DNA from: Diprion similis | Taxonomy: Eukaryota; Arthropoda; Insecta; Hymenoptera; Diprionidae | Direction of reading: 5' to 3' | DNA: 64,000 nucleotides | Assembly (NCBI RefSeq): GCF_021155765.1 | Contig: NC_060112.1 | Span: 15,376,001-15,440,000, forward strand | Shown: positions 26,401 to 37,540 of the stretch, one piece after another | How the letters are laid out: each line of letters opens with the position of its first letter | Numbering within the stretch: the first letter of the stretch is position 1 | Made by a program: the position numbers and the translations under genes | Notes under the pieces: generated by a model | Told to the model about the DNA's origin: nothing | Seen by the model: the letters and a program-made list of their open reading frames with translations, nothing else | Database searches by the model: none

Positions 26401-29400
26401 CGCGAACCCATCCTTCACGCACGGCCAACTTCTCCACATGTGCGCTAGGTATACACCGCATACGTGATCCCATAAAGGCGGACAGGCTTCGGACCCATTT
26501 GCACTGCCCTCCTAAGGTACCTCCTCGTTGACAGTGCATCTGCACTCGGGATTACGAGATTAGACGCGCTGGGTATATAGAGAGGAACGAATTCATCTCG
26601 AGCGGCACTGGAACCACGAAGAGGAAGGCGGTTGAACTATGGAAGAGATTAATCCTCCCTGCAAAACTGCAGTAAGTGCATCTTTTCAGAGATTCCAAGT
26701 TGTCTTAATCGGGAGTCTCCGGTAATGAAGTGACGCAATTCCACGGACTGCACTTGGGAGTCTCAAGGCGAATGCTGGTGCGAGTGTAAGAGTTACAAGT
26801 TGAGCAGCCTGCTCGAGCTCAACGCTTTCCATTTATGGAAAACAGCTCGGTGCACCGCGTTGACTTCTGGACATCATAAGCTCGAGCTGTCAGTCTGGAC
26901 GATAATTACTGACTACCGTTCAGGCACTTGAATCGAAGAACGAATTCGAGACGGACGAAGCAGAGGCGACAGGTCGTGACACGGAGCGACTAGGATGTGT
27001 TTGTCGAGCTCTCTGGGTCCCGGACGATCGGCACTCCAGGTGGGTATATTTGCTCGAGCCATCATTTCTTTCTAACAACTTTTCCCCGTCGTGCACCGGG
27101 TCCTTTTGTACGCGTGCTCGAACGAAGACCGGGTGTATTCGGTTATTTTATTTCCTGGCCAACGAGCCTTGCAGCTTTATTTTGTCGATTCATATTCACA
27201 GCTAGCTGCTCCTGCTGCTAAGGCAGCCCTCCAGGCGTTAAATATTGTTATAACCATGAAAATTAGCAATCAGAACACGTGGAGTGTTCGAGCGTTAAAA
27301 CGTAACATTTCCTTTTACTCCGAGGACACGAATTATCGTTGCGATATGACGACTATAAGCCGGGACGGAAAAATATGGATAACAGTCTATTTTTTCTCGC
27401 TCAACAATGACTTTTTTATCGCGTTTCATCAATTAACTAACGATATAAAAAACTTCGATCGAAATTTGCCGATACGATAACACGGAAAAAAAAAAACTTA
27501 TTGTAAAATTATATTGTGATTGGAGTAACACAGCTTCCACGATCATTTGCAAATATTATGGGGCAACAACGAACAAGTGGAAACTGGAGGCAGAGAGGCT
27601 GAAAGTAACAACAACTCATCTGGGAGTTTAGTGCGCTCATTAATTAGGTTGGTCTGCGTCTGCGAATTTTCCGCTTCCGTTATTAGAAAGAATTCTGTAA
27701 TAATTGCCGGGTGAAATAAAACAGGCCATTTTTCAGCGACGACTTTACCGAATATTTTTTTTTCTTCCATTTCCTTTTACTCTACTGCTCTCCCAATTCA
27801 ACAAACAATAAGAAATTGTTTTTTTCTTTTTTCAAACGAACGTGCAAGTAATTAAGGGACATGTTCTCTTGTGGAAAAATATTTAATTGGCATGATGCAA
27901 TTATCATGTCTCTTGGGGAAACGGGATGGAAGCGGCGGGGAAGGAATAAGAAATTAGAGAAGTGGGAAAAGAAACGACTTAAAGAAATGAACCGTACTTG
28001 GGAAGTGCATTATGTAGGTATTATGAGATACTGGGAGGCATAATTACTTATATAATTGGGTCGTAACGCCAATTTGGCTGGGACCCAGATCTTTTCAAAT
28101 TAAAGCTCTACGGGACGAAATAGAACGCAACGACAGGATGGAATGTGGAGCACCAGCCTGAGCTACCCGCGCAATCATAGGAACACAAAGCGGTTTTATC
28201 GTTGTTGGTACGAAAAACGAATAAAACTCATTCAATAGAGATCGTTGGGTATTTCGACCATTTCGAACGGAGCGGCAACCGGACAGTCTGTCATTTGACC
28301 AAATAAAACCCATACCAACCCAGGGATCCACTAATTCCGTTGCTAACAATATGCTTTTGTGTATCGCATCTCAACCCCGGGCCGCAGGGTAGATGTATAT
28401 ATAACTACAATAACGATCGAGTGGTTCGTTCACGAAAGGAATCTAATTTGAAAAGGCAAAATTACCGTCGAGTCATTAGTGTGGATCGCCCGTGTCAATA
28501 ATAAGATGAAGCGAAAATCGAATTCCATATAAATTGCGTCCAGCGCGCTGGGTGAAATAAATTTCAAATTCGTTTTGCCTGAAGTGATTTCCAGTTGATT
28601 GCCAATCGGTTTTGACAACTTCTTAGAAAACCAGCATCGAAGAACTACACTCGTCGTTTCCTCAGAGGTAAGGAAATTATATTCATTGAATTTTCACACA
28701 CCCCCGAGTCTCGTCGCTCCCTCGCTCAACCGTCCAAGCGAAAGGCTAATCTAGGTCGCCTGACGTCAGATTTTCTACGGTTCTCGCATCCTAATTAGGG
28801 ACCGAAAACTGTGTGTAACTGGCAGTCCGGCAGGAACTCTTGACGCAACCTCGTTATTCCTCGCAGCGGAAAGGAAAAGCAGCAACATGGTCGTCTTCCT
28901 GTATAATCAACTCCCCGAGGACACAAGATGGAAAAAAGCAGGGTGAACATTTGAGAAAGACTTTTACCTTGCTCGGAAATATCTTTGACATTTTTCTACG
29001 TAGGGCAGTCACACTCGTATATCTGCACACGATATGCATATTTCTCGCACTGCATCCTGTCCGCAAATAATTACACCTTTTGCGCGAAGCTTGCAAAATT
29101 TTTTAGCAAAACTAAATTACAAATTTTTCCTTTTTGTTCGTTTCGGTAACAGGCCAGCGTGTGTGCCATTTTACGAAAGCCTGCAGGATTCTAGCATTTT
29201 GTAAAAAGTTTTACAACTCGTGCAGGAAATAACGTGGATTACCTTACTTTACATCCAAGAATAACGCCGGCTGTTCCTTCCCGTGTCTAGAGAGAGTATT
29301 TCGTTTGAAGCACGAAAACCTGCAAAGAGTGGAAAAGACAAAAAGGTAATATTTTCTTTGCTAACTCATGAGAAATTCATAACGACATATTTGAAATGAA

Positions 29401-30889
29401 ATCGCATTCACTACGGGTTGTATGGAAGACAATAAATGAATATGTGAATAAATTTTTATCCCATACAGTTGAATCCCCAAAAAAAATATCATCTGTGTTT
29501 ATACTTTCGACAAGAAAAGGAAACAACCGATGAGCAGAATTCTTAGATATTCTTTGCCGTTCGAGAACCAGACGACAATTCTTACGTCACGAGCAATATC
29601 TGGTTAGTAGGCCGAAGCAATCACAGGGAATAAACAACAAGTGGAGGCGGGCATTAACGGCACAATGACAGGAAGCACGGCCGCCCTCCAGGAGGGCTTC
29701 GACTTGGCTCGACTCGACGTATTACACGAGGTCCAGTCCGTGGAGTCACTCTATCCCTTGGCGGCACCCTGCACAGCTGGATACAAATTCAATCGGCCTG
29801 CGGATGATTATCCTTCTCGCACCTTTCCTCCCTCTTCCATCTTTCTCCACGCATCTCTCCACGTCTACGATGCCCACAATTCTTAACAATCGCAACGATT
29901 CCATTTCAGGTGCGATTGTGGTATTCTAATTAGAACCGCTACGCGCCACTTGCCATTAAAGCAAGAAAAACCTATCCGTTCCTTGGCACGCCGGTTGGTA
30001 GAAAATTTTCGCAGATGCAGATACTGCGCGCGCTTCTAATATATAAATAGCTGATATTTGGGATTGGTTAATAAGGTTTAATTTAAACTGGGTGAAAAAC
30101 CGATGGCCAACTCGGAAACCGCGTCTGAAAATTCTTAATCAACGATAAGCGTCGAGGGAGAGTGTTATGTAACGTCGAGGTCCTTGTCTTTTGAAGCAGC
30201 TCGTCTATATTCTTCTATCACGAAACCGGTGTCGCTTAACGAGCTTTCTACCATCGGCGGGGTGGGAAGCTCGACGGAAACTTTGCTCACTCGCTCGTTC
30301 GCGCAAAGCCTTGCCCTGTACAGATATACATCATGCTTAACAAGGACAAATGAAGGAAAGGAACTTTTTCATTGAGCCAAGCGGAGAGGAAACACAGGCA
30401 GAGGGAGATGGGACCGAAAATAGCCTTTACACGCGTCGGCCTTGTTTGCTCTTCAAAGTCACACAGGCTTCACCCTTTTCTCTCGCTCATATTCTCATAA
30501 AATGTGAACAAAATTTTCCACCCAAGGTTAAATTTCGCACATGATTTATCACGATCGGTTCATCTCTTTTGACAGAATACAATACAGACAGAGGTCACAG
30601 ATCCAGAATAACTGCAATTTCCAATCTCGCATGAACATTGAGTTTCAGGTGAAAACTTTGATTCGGTCATGAAGCGCGAAGAAACTACCCTTGAACACGT
30701 CGGCGTTGGCGCGAGTATAACCAAGGTAAGGAACGAAAGCCAGGAGCGCTTGCAAATGAAAATATGAGCCCATGTTGCGAGCGGTGAAACCCTGATACAT
30801 AGAGGCACACACACACACACGCACAGACAGGGACGACGGGTGTAGCTAGCATGTGCTAGACCACACAGTAGACGCACGACTGCGCTTCT
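20414..30889. other. Intergenic stretch with no recognised gene
   Basis: After a pyrimidine-rich TTTTC/T run (about 20,442-20,468) I see no coding frame with domain content, no RNA gene and no mobile element. A short ATG frame at 26,639 ends at a GCA|GTAAGT donor-like site, but nothing supports it as an exon. A (CA)n run lies at 30,806-30,820. Confidence 0.55.
30806..30820 (+). repeat. Short (CA)n microsatellite
   Basis: Seven and a half CA units, followed by an interrupted GCACAGACAG tail. Confidence 0.75.
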
Positions 30890-31260
30890 CCTGCACGTAG
30901 AAACACCCGCACCAACACCCGAACACCCCGCGTGTAGTTTCCTTGTCGGCTATATTGGATTTTCTACCACGCGTTTTCACCCCCGTCGGGGTTTTCCGGC
31001 AGTCCTCGGAGGCTTTCGGGGCGAACAACCCCCGCTGACCACCCCCGCCGGATGCAGTGATGCTGCGTGCTTCGGCAACCCCGCGAAGCGGGCTTCGGAG
31101 CCAAGTTCTGGCGGTTCTGGTGGTTCTGGCGGCACCGTCGACCCGGTCGGACGGGAGAGTTGGAACAGCCAGCAGTCTCCTGCCGCGCGTCGGGATGAAC
31201 GGTCGCGTTGTCAGAGCACATCCTCGTCGAGATGTTGACGGAGCCAGACGTACCTCGTAG
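30890..31260. promoter_or_regulatory. CpG-rich patch upstream of the Toll gene, candidate promoter
   Basis: GC and CpG content rise sharply here and fall again before the Toll start codon. The patch contains GGGGTTTTCC (30,988-30,997), a 9-bp tandem repeat around TTCTGGCGG (about 31,106-31,132), and small hairpins such as CCCGC-GAA-GCGGG. A CpG-rich block 0.6-1 kb before the ATG would suit a promoter or non-coding first exon of the Toll gene. A possible acceptor (a pyrimidine-rich stretch, then CAG, ending at 31,679) would place a 5' UTR exon from 31,680. No transcript evidence is available. Confidence 0.35.
30988..30997 (+). promoter_or_regulatory. kappaB/Dorsal-type site GGGGTTTTCC
   Basis: The ten bases fit the insect Rel consensus GGGRNWYYCC exactly. 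The site sits in the CpG-rich patch about 870 bp before the Toll ATG, so feedback by Dorsal/Dif/Relish factors is conceivable. One ten-base match is weak evidence by itself. Confidence 0.3.
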
Positions 31261-31795
31261 GTGTCACTGATCCGTCGGTTGTGTGAATGATAAATTATCG
31301 CGGCGATTAGCGCTGCCCTGGAGTTGATGATCGGCCGACTGTACCTCGCGAATCATGAGAATACCCTCGTCGAGGAGATTTGCTGAATCGCCCGCGGTGA
31401 GAAGGGACACCGAGGACGAGGACGAATGACAACTTTGAACTACCCTGGTTTTGGAAGGCTTAGGACAGGGAACTCGCCCCGAGATCACGGGATTAATGCT
31501 GTCGACTTCGGATCTTCGGAGTACAGGGAAAGTTGGCAAGGATTTCGAGTCTTGATTCGGGTCTCCGTTATCTACGGATAACATTCGCTTCTTCCGAGAA
31601 AATGTTCGGTTTTGTGACATACGGATCGTTATTTCTATTTCTCGGTCATACCGGGCTTCCTTACTTTTGCGATCTGCAGCAGCGACTCTGGCATTGACGC
31701 GGAACGTATTTATTTTTCAATCCGAAGTGAACTACTCGGACCGGATTCAAAACTTAGGATAGTGCGATTCTAACCCAGTTTTCTTTTCAAAAGTT

Positions 31796-31843
31796 ATGTT
31801 TCGATTCTCCCTAATCAACGGAAGACAATCGAGCACTGGCTGA
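31796..31843 (+). other. Upstream ORF, 15 codons, in the Toll leader
   Basis: An ATG at 31,796 opens a 15-codon frame ending in TGA at 31,841-31,843, 24 nt before the Toll start at 31,868. If transcription starts upstream, ribosomes would meet this ATG first and would have to reinitiate or leak past it. Its context (AAGTTATGT) is not ideal for an insect start. Confidence 0.45.
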
Positions 31844-31867
31844 CACTGTGCGTGACTCGTGTTAAAA

Positions 31868-34800
31868 ATGCGAGAAATTGTGATGAAAATGATGCTTTTT
31901 TGGGTGATCAGGATATTGGTTAGCTACAACACGGCCGTGTGCTTCGCGTTGTTCGTCGGCGAGGCTGCCGCGGAACCTCTTAGATATGCTGCGCCGGAGG
32001 ACTGTGCCTGGCACTCGCATAATTCGGAGGACGAAGTTTCGCTGACCTGTTCGCTTCGTTCGATAAACAGTGAGTTTGACACGACGAACTTTAGCCTGAT
32101 ACCAAGCGAGCATACCGCCGTGCTGAAAATAGAATGCGACACTAGTATTCAGACGAAAAGCTCACTTAGCGAGGACAGCTTTGCCCACCTCCACAAGCTC
32201 CGCGAGCTTCACTTGGACGGATGTAAACTTGCCAACTGGCCCACGGGCGCTCTTAACGGTCTGAGAAATTTGCGGAACCTCACCATCAGGACGCGAAACA
32301 ACGATTATCCTGCATTTAGCTTGGAACTCTTCCCGGACGCGTTTGCCGTCACGCCTCATATAGAAAAATTGGACCTGGCATCAAACAACATATGGTCCTT
32401 TCCGGACCGGCTGTTTTGCCCCCTGTCAGCTTTGGTATATTTGAATGTGTCTGGCAACAGATTACAGGATGTCACCGAGCTCAATTTTCGGGAAACCAGC
32501 GAACCCCAGCCGCAACCATTGATGGCAGACTCCGAGGAACCGCCGCCGAGTTCGACCTCGTGTTCCCTGGACATTCAAATCCTTGACGTTTCCTCCAACC
32601 ACCTCATCCTGCTTCCTTCGAAAGGATTTTCCACTCTAAGACGGTTGAAGGAATTGCGCCTCGCGAGAAACGAGATCAATATGGTCGACGACAAGGCGCT
32701 ATTCGGTCTTCGGAGCCTTGAGATATTTGATCTGTCAGACAACAGGGTTGTCGCCCTTCCCGCCGCGTTGTTCAGAGACACGGCCAACACTATCAAGGAA
32801 ATCCACTTGCAGAATAATTCACTGAGTGTTCTCGCGCCCGGTTTGTTTGCCGACTTGAAACAGCTCGTCGCGTTATACTTGTCCAGGAATTCACTGACCA
32901 GTGCTTGGTTCAGCTCGACTACGTTTTCGGGACTGATTAGATTGGTTCTCCTGGATTTGTCGAGGAACAAAATAGCAACGCTGGACCCGGCTCTCTTCAA
33001 GGATTTGTATACCGTCCAGATTTTAAATTTGCAAAACAACAAGCTTGAAACCATACCTGCGGACACGTTTTCACCGATGAGTAACCTGCACACTCTCGTG
33101 CTGAAATATAATCGCCTCACTTACCTGGATGCCTACTCATTGAACGGGCTATTCGCGCTGTCTTTGCTGTCTCTTGACTCGAATCAAATCGAAGGGATAC
33201 ATCCGGACGCTTTTCGAAACTGTTCTAGTCTCCACGACCTAAATTTATCGGGTAATAACTTGGATAGCATACCAGCAGCTCTGAAGGATATGCGGATGCT
33301 GCGAACGATAGATCTAGGCGAAAATCAGATAAAGAAACTGATTGATCCGGGGTTTCACGGTATGTCTAGTTTGTACGGATTGAGATTAATTGGAAACGAA
33401 ATATCGAACGTCTCGAAAGCAGCTTTCGCCGAGATACCGGCTTTGCAAATATTGAACCTCGCTAGGAATAAAATCGAGAGAGTAGAGAGCGGCGCCTTCG
33501 CGGAGAGTCCAGCGCTTCAAGCTGTTCGCCTAGACGCGAACTTTATCCAGGACATGAGCGGTATATTCCTGAACGCTCCAGGTCTGCTGTGGCTAAACAT
33601 GTCCGACAACGCAATCGAGCACTTCGATTACACCCTGCTTCCGCGGGAATTGCAGTGGCTCGACATGCACAAGAACAAAATATCTGGCCTGGGCGTCGCC
33701 CCGGTGGGACTCCGTCTTCAAACCCTGGACGCATCCTTTAATCGAATAACCAAGATTCCGGCCAATTCTTTGCCGGAATCTATAGAGCTACTCTTTCTCA
33801 ATGACAATCTCATCCACAGTGTCGAGCCGCACACGTTCGTGGCTAAGGTGAACCTCACCAGGGTCGATTTGTATGCAAACCAGATCGTGAGCATGGAACT
33901 GTCGGCGCTGCAGCTCGCCCCGGTGCCACCCGATAGAGCTTTGCCAGAGTTTTACGTCGGCGGAAATCCTTTCCAGTGTGACTGCACCATGGAGTGGCTG
34001 CAGAGGATAAACGCGTTAACTTTACGCCAGCATCCGAAAGTTATGGATTTGGCATCGGTGTACTGCCGGCTTCCTTACGACAGGCGAAAGTCGTTCGCAC
34101 CGCTTCTCGAAGCATCGCCGTCTCAGTTTCTCTGCACCTACAAAACGCACTGCTTCGCTCTCTGCCATTGCTGCGACTTCGATGCCTGCGACTGCGAGAT
34201 GACTTGTCCTACAAATTGTACCTGCTACCATGACCAATCGTGGTCGGCGAACGTCGTCGACTGTTCGCGGTCCAGCTACACCAACTTGCCAGGAAGACTG
34301 CCCATGGACGCTACCGAGGTCTACTTGGACGGCAACGAGTTCGGAGAGTTGACATCTCACGCCTTCATTGGACGCAAGAACTTGCAGGTTCTCTACGCGA
34401 ATAACAGCAACATCGTGGCCATTCACAACCACACGTTCAGCGGACTGAAGCGGCTGGTTGTCCTTCACCTTGAGAATAACAAGATAATCACGCTGAGAGG
34501 ATTGGAGTTGGCCGCTCTGGCCGGCCTCAAGGAACTGTACTTACAAAACAACCTCTTGGTTCATATCGATAACGGGACTTTCCTCCCGCTGAGAGAACTG
34601 GAGGTTCTACGACTGGAGAACAATCGGCTAACGACATTCGCAGTCTGGCAGCTAGCCCAGAACCCTTACCTGGTGGACATCGGGCTCGTTAATAATCCCT
34701 GGAGCTGCGAGTGCGGGTATTTAGGCCGCTTCAGGGAATGGGTCTCCGTTCATAAGGCCAAGATTACTGATCTAGCCCGTGTCTCTTGCGCGCTGGGGTC

Positions 34801-35533
34801 GCCCCTTGGTATTCACGGAAACTCTTCGGTGATAAATTGCGCCGCGTTGTCCGGCGCTACTCCGGCTATTGAGACACGCCCTCTCGAGGGCTACCTTCCT
34901 CTTCTCTTGGCGTCCGCGGCGCTATTCTTCGCACTGATCGGGCTCCTTTGCGGAGCCCTGAGACACAGGCAGACCCTCAGAGCCTGGGCTGCAGGCAGGT
35001 GCGGCCTGAGAGCTTGCTACAAGACCGCCGCCTTCGAGGAGAGCGACAGACCCTTCGACGCCTACATCTCATACTCGGCAAAGGACGAGGCGTTCGTATC
35101 GAGGTCGCTTGCCCCCGGCCTCGAAATGTCTTACAGACTCTGTCTCCACTACCGTGACCTTAGCTCAGGTTCGAGCGTCGCCGATGCCGTTAATGAGGCG
35201 GCCGACTCCTCGCGACGAACCATCCTTGTTCTGTCGAGAAACTTCATCCATGGCGAGTGGGCGAGATTCGAGTTTAAAGCAGCGCTCAGAAGCATCCTCA
35301 GGGACAAAGGACGCTCCGTTATCTTCCTACTGGTTGGTGGTGTTAGTCCCCAGGATCTCGACTCGGATTTGCGGAAGCGAATTGCCTCCCATACGGTCGT
35401 CGCCTGGGGCGAGAAACTCTTCTGGCAAAAGCTCAGATTCGCAATGCCTGATCCACCCGCCTCACTGGTTACCTTAGACAGGGGACTTCCTCCACCGCCG
35501 CTCCCTCCACCACCGCATCACCTGTGGGCGTAG
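31868..35533 (+). CDS. Toll-like receptor, multiple-cysteine-cluster type (Toll-10/Tollo-like)
   Basis: A single-exon type I membrane receptor of 1221 residues. The frame stays open three codons upstream, but the first ATG is at 31,868 with a good AAAAATG context. A signal peptide covers about residues 1-35. Some 23 leucine-rich repeats (about 85-695) include an acidic/proline-rich insert near 207-231. A first cysteine-rich cap starts at NPFQCDC (C704). A CHCC...CPTNCTC cluster and a second N-terminal cap lie at about 765-815, followed by five or six more repeats and a second cap at NNPWSCEC (C947). A membrane span lies at about 1010-1031. The TIR domain (about 1063-1198) runs from FDAYISYS to the FW box (1185-1186), and a short Pro-rich tail follows. 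Two cysteine-cap pairs and an intronless frame are typical of the 18-wheeler/Toll-6/-7/-8/-10 group. The short tail and divergent TIR suggest Toll-10, but the subgroup is my inference. The BB loop reads RDLSSGSS, without the usual proline. Confidence 0.96.
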   Translation: MREIVMKMMLFWVIRILVSYNTAVCFALFVGEAAAEPLRYAAPEDCAWHSHNSEDEVSLTCSLRSINSEFDTTNFSLIPSEHTAVLKIECDTSIQTKSSLSEDSFAHLHKLRELHLDGCKLANWPTGALNGLRNLRNLTIRTRNNDYPAFSLELFPDAFAVTPHIEKLDLASNNIWSFPDRLFCPLSALVYLNVSGNRLQDVTELNFRETSEPQPQPLMADSEEPPPSSTSCSLDIQILDVSSNHLILLPSKGFSTLRRLKELRLARNEINMVDDKALFGLRSLEIFDLSDNRVVALPAALFRDTANTIKEIHLQNNSLSVLAPGLFADLKQLVALYLSRNSLTSAWFSSTTFSGLIRLVLLDLSRNKIATLDPALFKDLYTVQILNLQNNKLETIPADTFSPMSNLHTLVLKYNRLTYLDAYSLNGLFALSLLSLDSNQIEGIHPDAFRNCSSLHDLNLSGNNLDSIPAALKDMRMLRTIDLGENQIKKLIDPGFHGMSSLYGLRLIGNEISNVSKAAFAEIPALQILNLARNKIERVESGAFAESPALQAVRLDANFIQDMSGIFLNAPGLLWLNMSDNAIEHFDYTLLPRELQWLDMHKNKISGLGVAPVGLRLQTLDASFNRITKIPANSLPESIELLFLNDNLIHSVEPHTFVAKVNLTRVDLYANQIVSMELSALQLAPVPPDRALPEFYVGGNPFQCDCTMEWLQRINALTLRQHPKVMDLASVYCRLPYDRRKSFAPLLEASPSQFLCTYKTHCFALCHCCDFDACDCEMTCPTNCTCYHDQSWSANVVDCSRSSYTNLPGRLPMDATEVYLDGNEFGELTSHAFIGRKNLQVLYANNSNIVAIHNHTFSGLKRLVVLHLENNKIITLRGLELAALAGLKELYLQNNLLVHIDNGTFLPLRELEVLRLENNRLTTFAVWQLAQNPYLVDIGLVNNPWSCECGYLGRFREWVSVHKAKITDLARVSCALGSPLGIHGNSSVINCAALSGATPAIETRPLEGYLPLLLASAALFFALIGLLCGALRHRQTLRAWAAGRCGLRACYKTAAFEESDRPFDAYISYSAKDEAFVSRSLAPGLEMSYRLCLHYRDLSSGSSVADAVNEAADSSRRTILVLSRNFIHGEWARFEFKAALRSILRDKGRSVIFLLVGGVSPQDLDSDLRKRIASHTVVAWGEKLFWQKLRFAMPDPPASLVTLDRGLPPPPLPPPPHHLWA

Positions 35534-35547
35534 CGGATGTTTCAATG

Positions 35548-35556
35548 CAGGTGAGT
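35548..35556 (+). other. Consensus 5' splice site just after the Toll stop codon
   Basis: CAG|GTGAGT matches the splice-donor consensus, with the junction 17 nt beyond the TAG stop. It could start a 3' UTR intron. That close to the stop it would not be expected to trigger nonsense-mediated decay. It competes with the nearby poly(A) signal at 35,664. Confidence 0.45.
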
Positions 35557-35663
35557 CTCGCTGCAAAATATTTTAGATCTATACGCCATCACTCGCAAGG
35601 TATTCGATCACCTACTCACGTGATCTGCACAGCAATTTGCTCGTTTGCCGTGAAACTGGGGTA

Positions 35664-35669
35664 AATAAA
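35664..35669 (+). terminator. Poly(A) signal AATAAA downstream of Toll
   Basis: First AATAAA after the Toll stop codon, about 130 nt beyond it, within GTAAATAAAAATG. If used, it gives a short unspliced 3' UTR ending near 35,690. Confidence 0.5.
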
Positions 35670-37496
35670 AATGAGACGAACAATCGTTGAAAAAACTGTA
35701 AAATGACTCTGGCAAGCCACAATTACACAGTTCCTACAAATTAACGTTGAAAATCCAAACAGGGAAATCTTTGTCCGTGAATATGAGAACGAAACTACCT
35801 GCAGAGATTCATCCCATTTCTATTCGTTCGCGTAGCTGGGTACGTTATACAAAGCCGAATATACGCGACTTACGAGTCTAGCAAATAGAACCGCGGTGAA
35901 TAGCCAACGTACATATAATTACTGTAAATCTTGGCCAAAACGGCTGACTGCACCCGGTTGGCTAATAAAGTACGAACAAGCTGAAGAATATTATTATTGT
36001 CGGTGGTGAGTTCCGACGGGATTTCCAGTGTATGTAGAGTCAGGTAGCCTGCTAGCAGGTAATAAAAATTCGTTGCACGTTAACTTGAAGTCATTGGCAA
36101 AGGTGAAGAAGAAAATTTTTTCCCCCAAAAAATTTGTTAGATGATATCTTATTAGGTTGGCTTTCGCGGGTTTACAAGGGTCGCACAGTTACAAAGGATC
36201 ACGTGGTTAAATAAGGCAATTTATCCAGGTTTTACGACCTCAGTCAACCGCGTTGTACTCACCGGGCTAACCTCCATTTACCCGAACGTGATCGTCGTAT
36301 CAGGACTAGGTATGGTACCGTTAAACTAAACTCCCGGTGGTTCTTAATCTACAAATAACATCGAGTGCCTACCCGCGTCGAAACTTGGGAGAAAAAATTA
36401 TCAAAAAGCACGCGGCTGCTGGACGAGTGTTTACACCTTGGAATTGGAAAGAGTGGCGCGTCTATGCTATCACCGTTCCGAACCGACTCCTGACTGGACT
36501 AATTTCACGGAGAAAAACTTGGCATGCAAATTTGACGAGTCTCAAGGCGCTGCGCGGTCGTCAGACAAGGAAGAAAGAGATGGCAGAATGCCGGCGGCAA
36601 AAGTTTAGTACAAGAGACAAAGATCTACTAAGGCTTGGAAATTGTACTAACTGTCTCGTCCAGGAACAGGGAGCTCGGCGTTGATGGCTCCACCTCTGAA
36701 TCCGGCTCAGCAGTTGCCTGAATAATAAACCGTTTCTGAAGAATACTTTTACCTTTTTTTCCTTGAGGATACAACGGGGGGAAAGAGATGATTTCCGGGA
36801 CCTTTTTGTTTTTCGACAAACTTAAGTCTCCGGTATATGGCAAACGATATTTTTATAGGACGATACCGAAGTCAAAGGAGGCATCATCTCTTTGTGCTGA
36901 GGCGAGAACGCATCAACGAATTACTTTATAATGTACGACACGCTGATTAGATTGATCGACCGGATGCTTGAGTGCCTGTTGACTTGGAGATAAGTAACGC
37001 GGGTTTATAATTCACGGACTGTGTATCACGTGAATGATGTCACTACGATTAGTCAGTGTTACAATTCGAATTTTCCTGCTTTCAGTATCCAACGCCGCTA
37101 CTAAAAGCATTGTTGAATATCCCGAGCAAGATAAAATGGGAATCATGAATCGAGGAATTTGATGTACCAACGATTATTTTTTTCCTCGATGATTAAATGA
37201 AGGTATACTTCGGATGAAGAACTCATTTCCCCGCAAGCCAAAACATCGTTTCTTTCAACGGGATAGGCCAGCTTTATTTTCTTAAACCGGAGTGCTTTTA
37301 TTTTCGTGCAAGCTTTTGCTCCGTAACGCTCAACCCATTATGAGGCAGAGCTTTCTCGTAATAACGCTTTTCCTTTCGACGCGTCTGCACCACCGCCCGC
37401 ATGAATTCTGTGTGGCTAATAGTAAGCTCTCAGGGAATTTGCGCGATCTGTCAGACGATTGCCTGCAGTGGTAACTTGCGTGTGTTTTCCTTCTGC

Positions 37497-37500
<4 letters not shown>

Positions 37501-37534
<34 letters not shown>
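37501..37534 (+). repeat. (GA)17 microsatellite
   Basis: Seventeen perfect GA units, followed by an A-rich tail. On the minus strand it creates a spurious Ser-Leu repeat in a long chance reading frame. Confidence 0.95.

Positions 37535-37540
<6 letters not shown>

Noticed and set aside
25875..26411. 178-codon minus-strand open frame
   Set aside because: No recognisable domain or conserved motif; length compatible with chance in GC-richer sequence.
26639..26677. Short ATG frame ending at GCA|GTAAGT, possible first coding exon
   Set aside because: A TATATAG lies upstream but at the wrong spacing for an initiator, and no matching downstream exon could be recognised.
26827..26841. ATTTATGGAAAACA shared with the segment near 1103
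   Set aside because: A 14-base match between two places is expected several times by chance in 64 kb, and the similarity does not extend.
31859..31867. Three-codon extension of the Toll frame upstream of the ATG
   Set aside because: It would start at GTG. The ATG at 31,868 has a good context and directly precedes the signal peptide.
36152..36280. TTAGGTTGGC resembling a mariner terminus
   Set aside because: Only one end matches. The candidate opposite end (GGGCTAACCT) agrees poorly, and no transposase frame is present.
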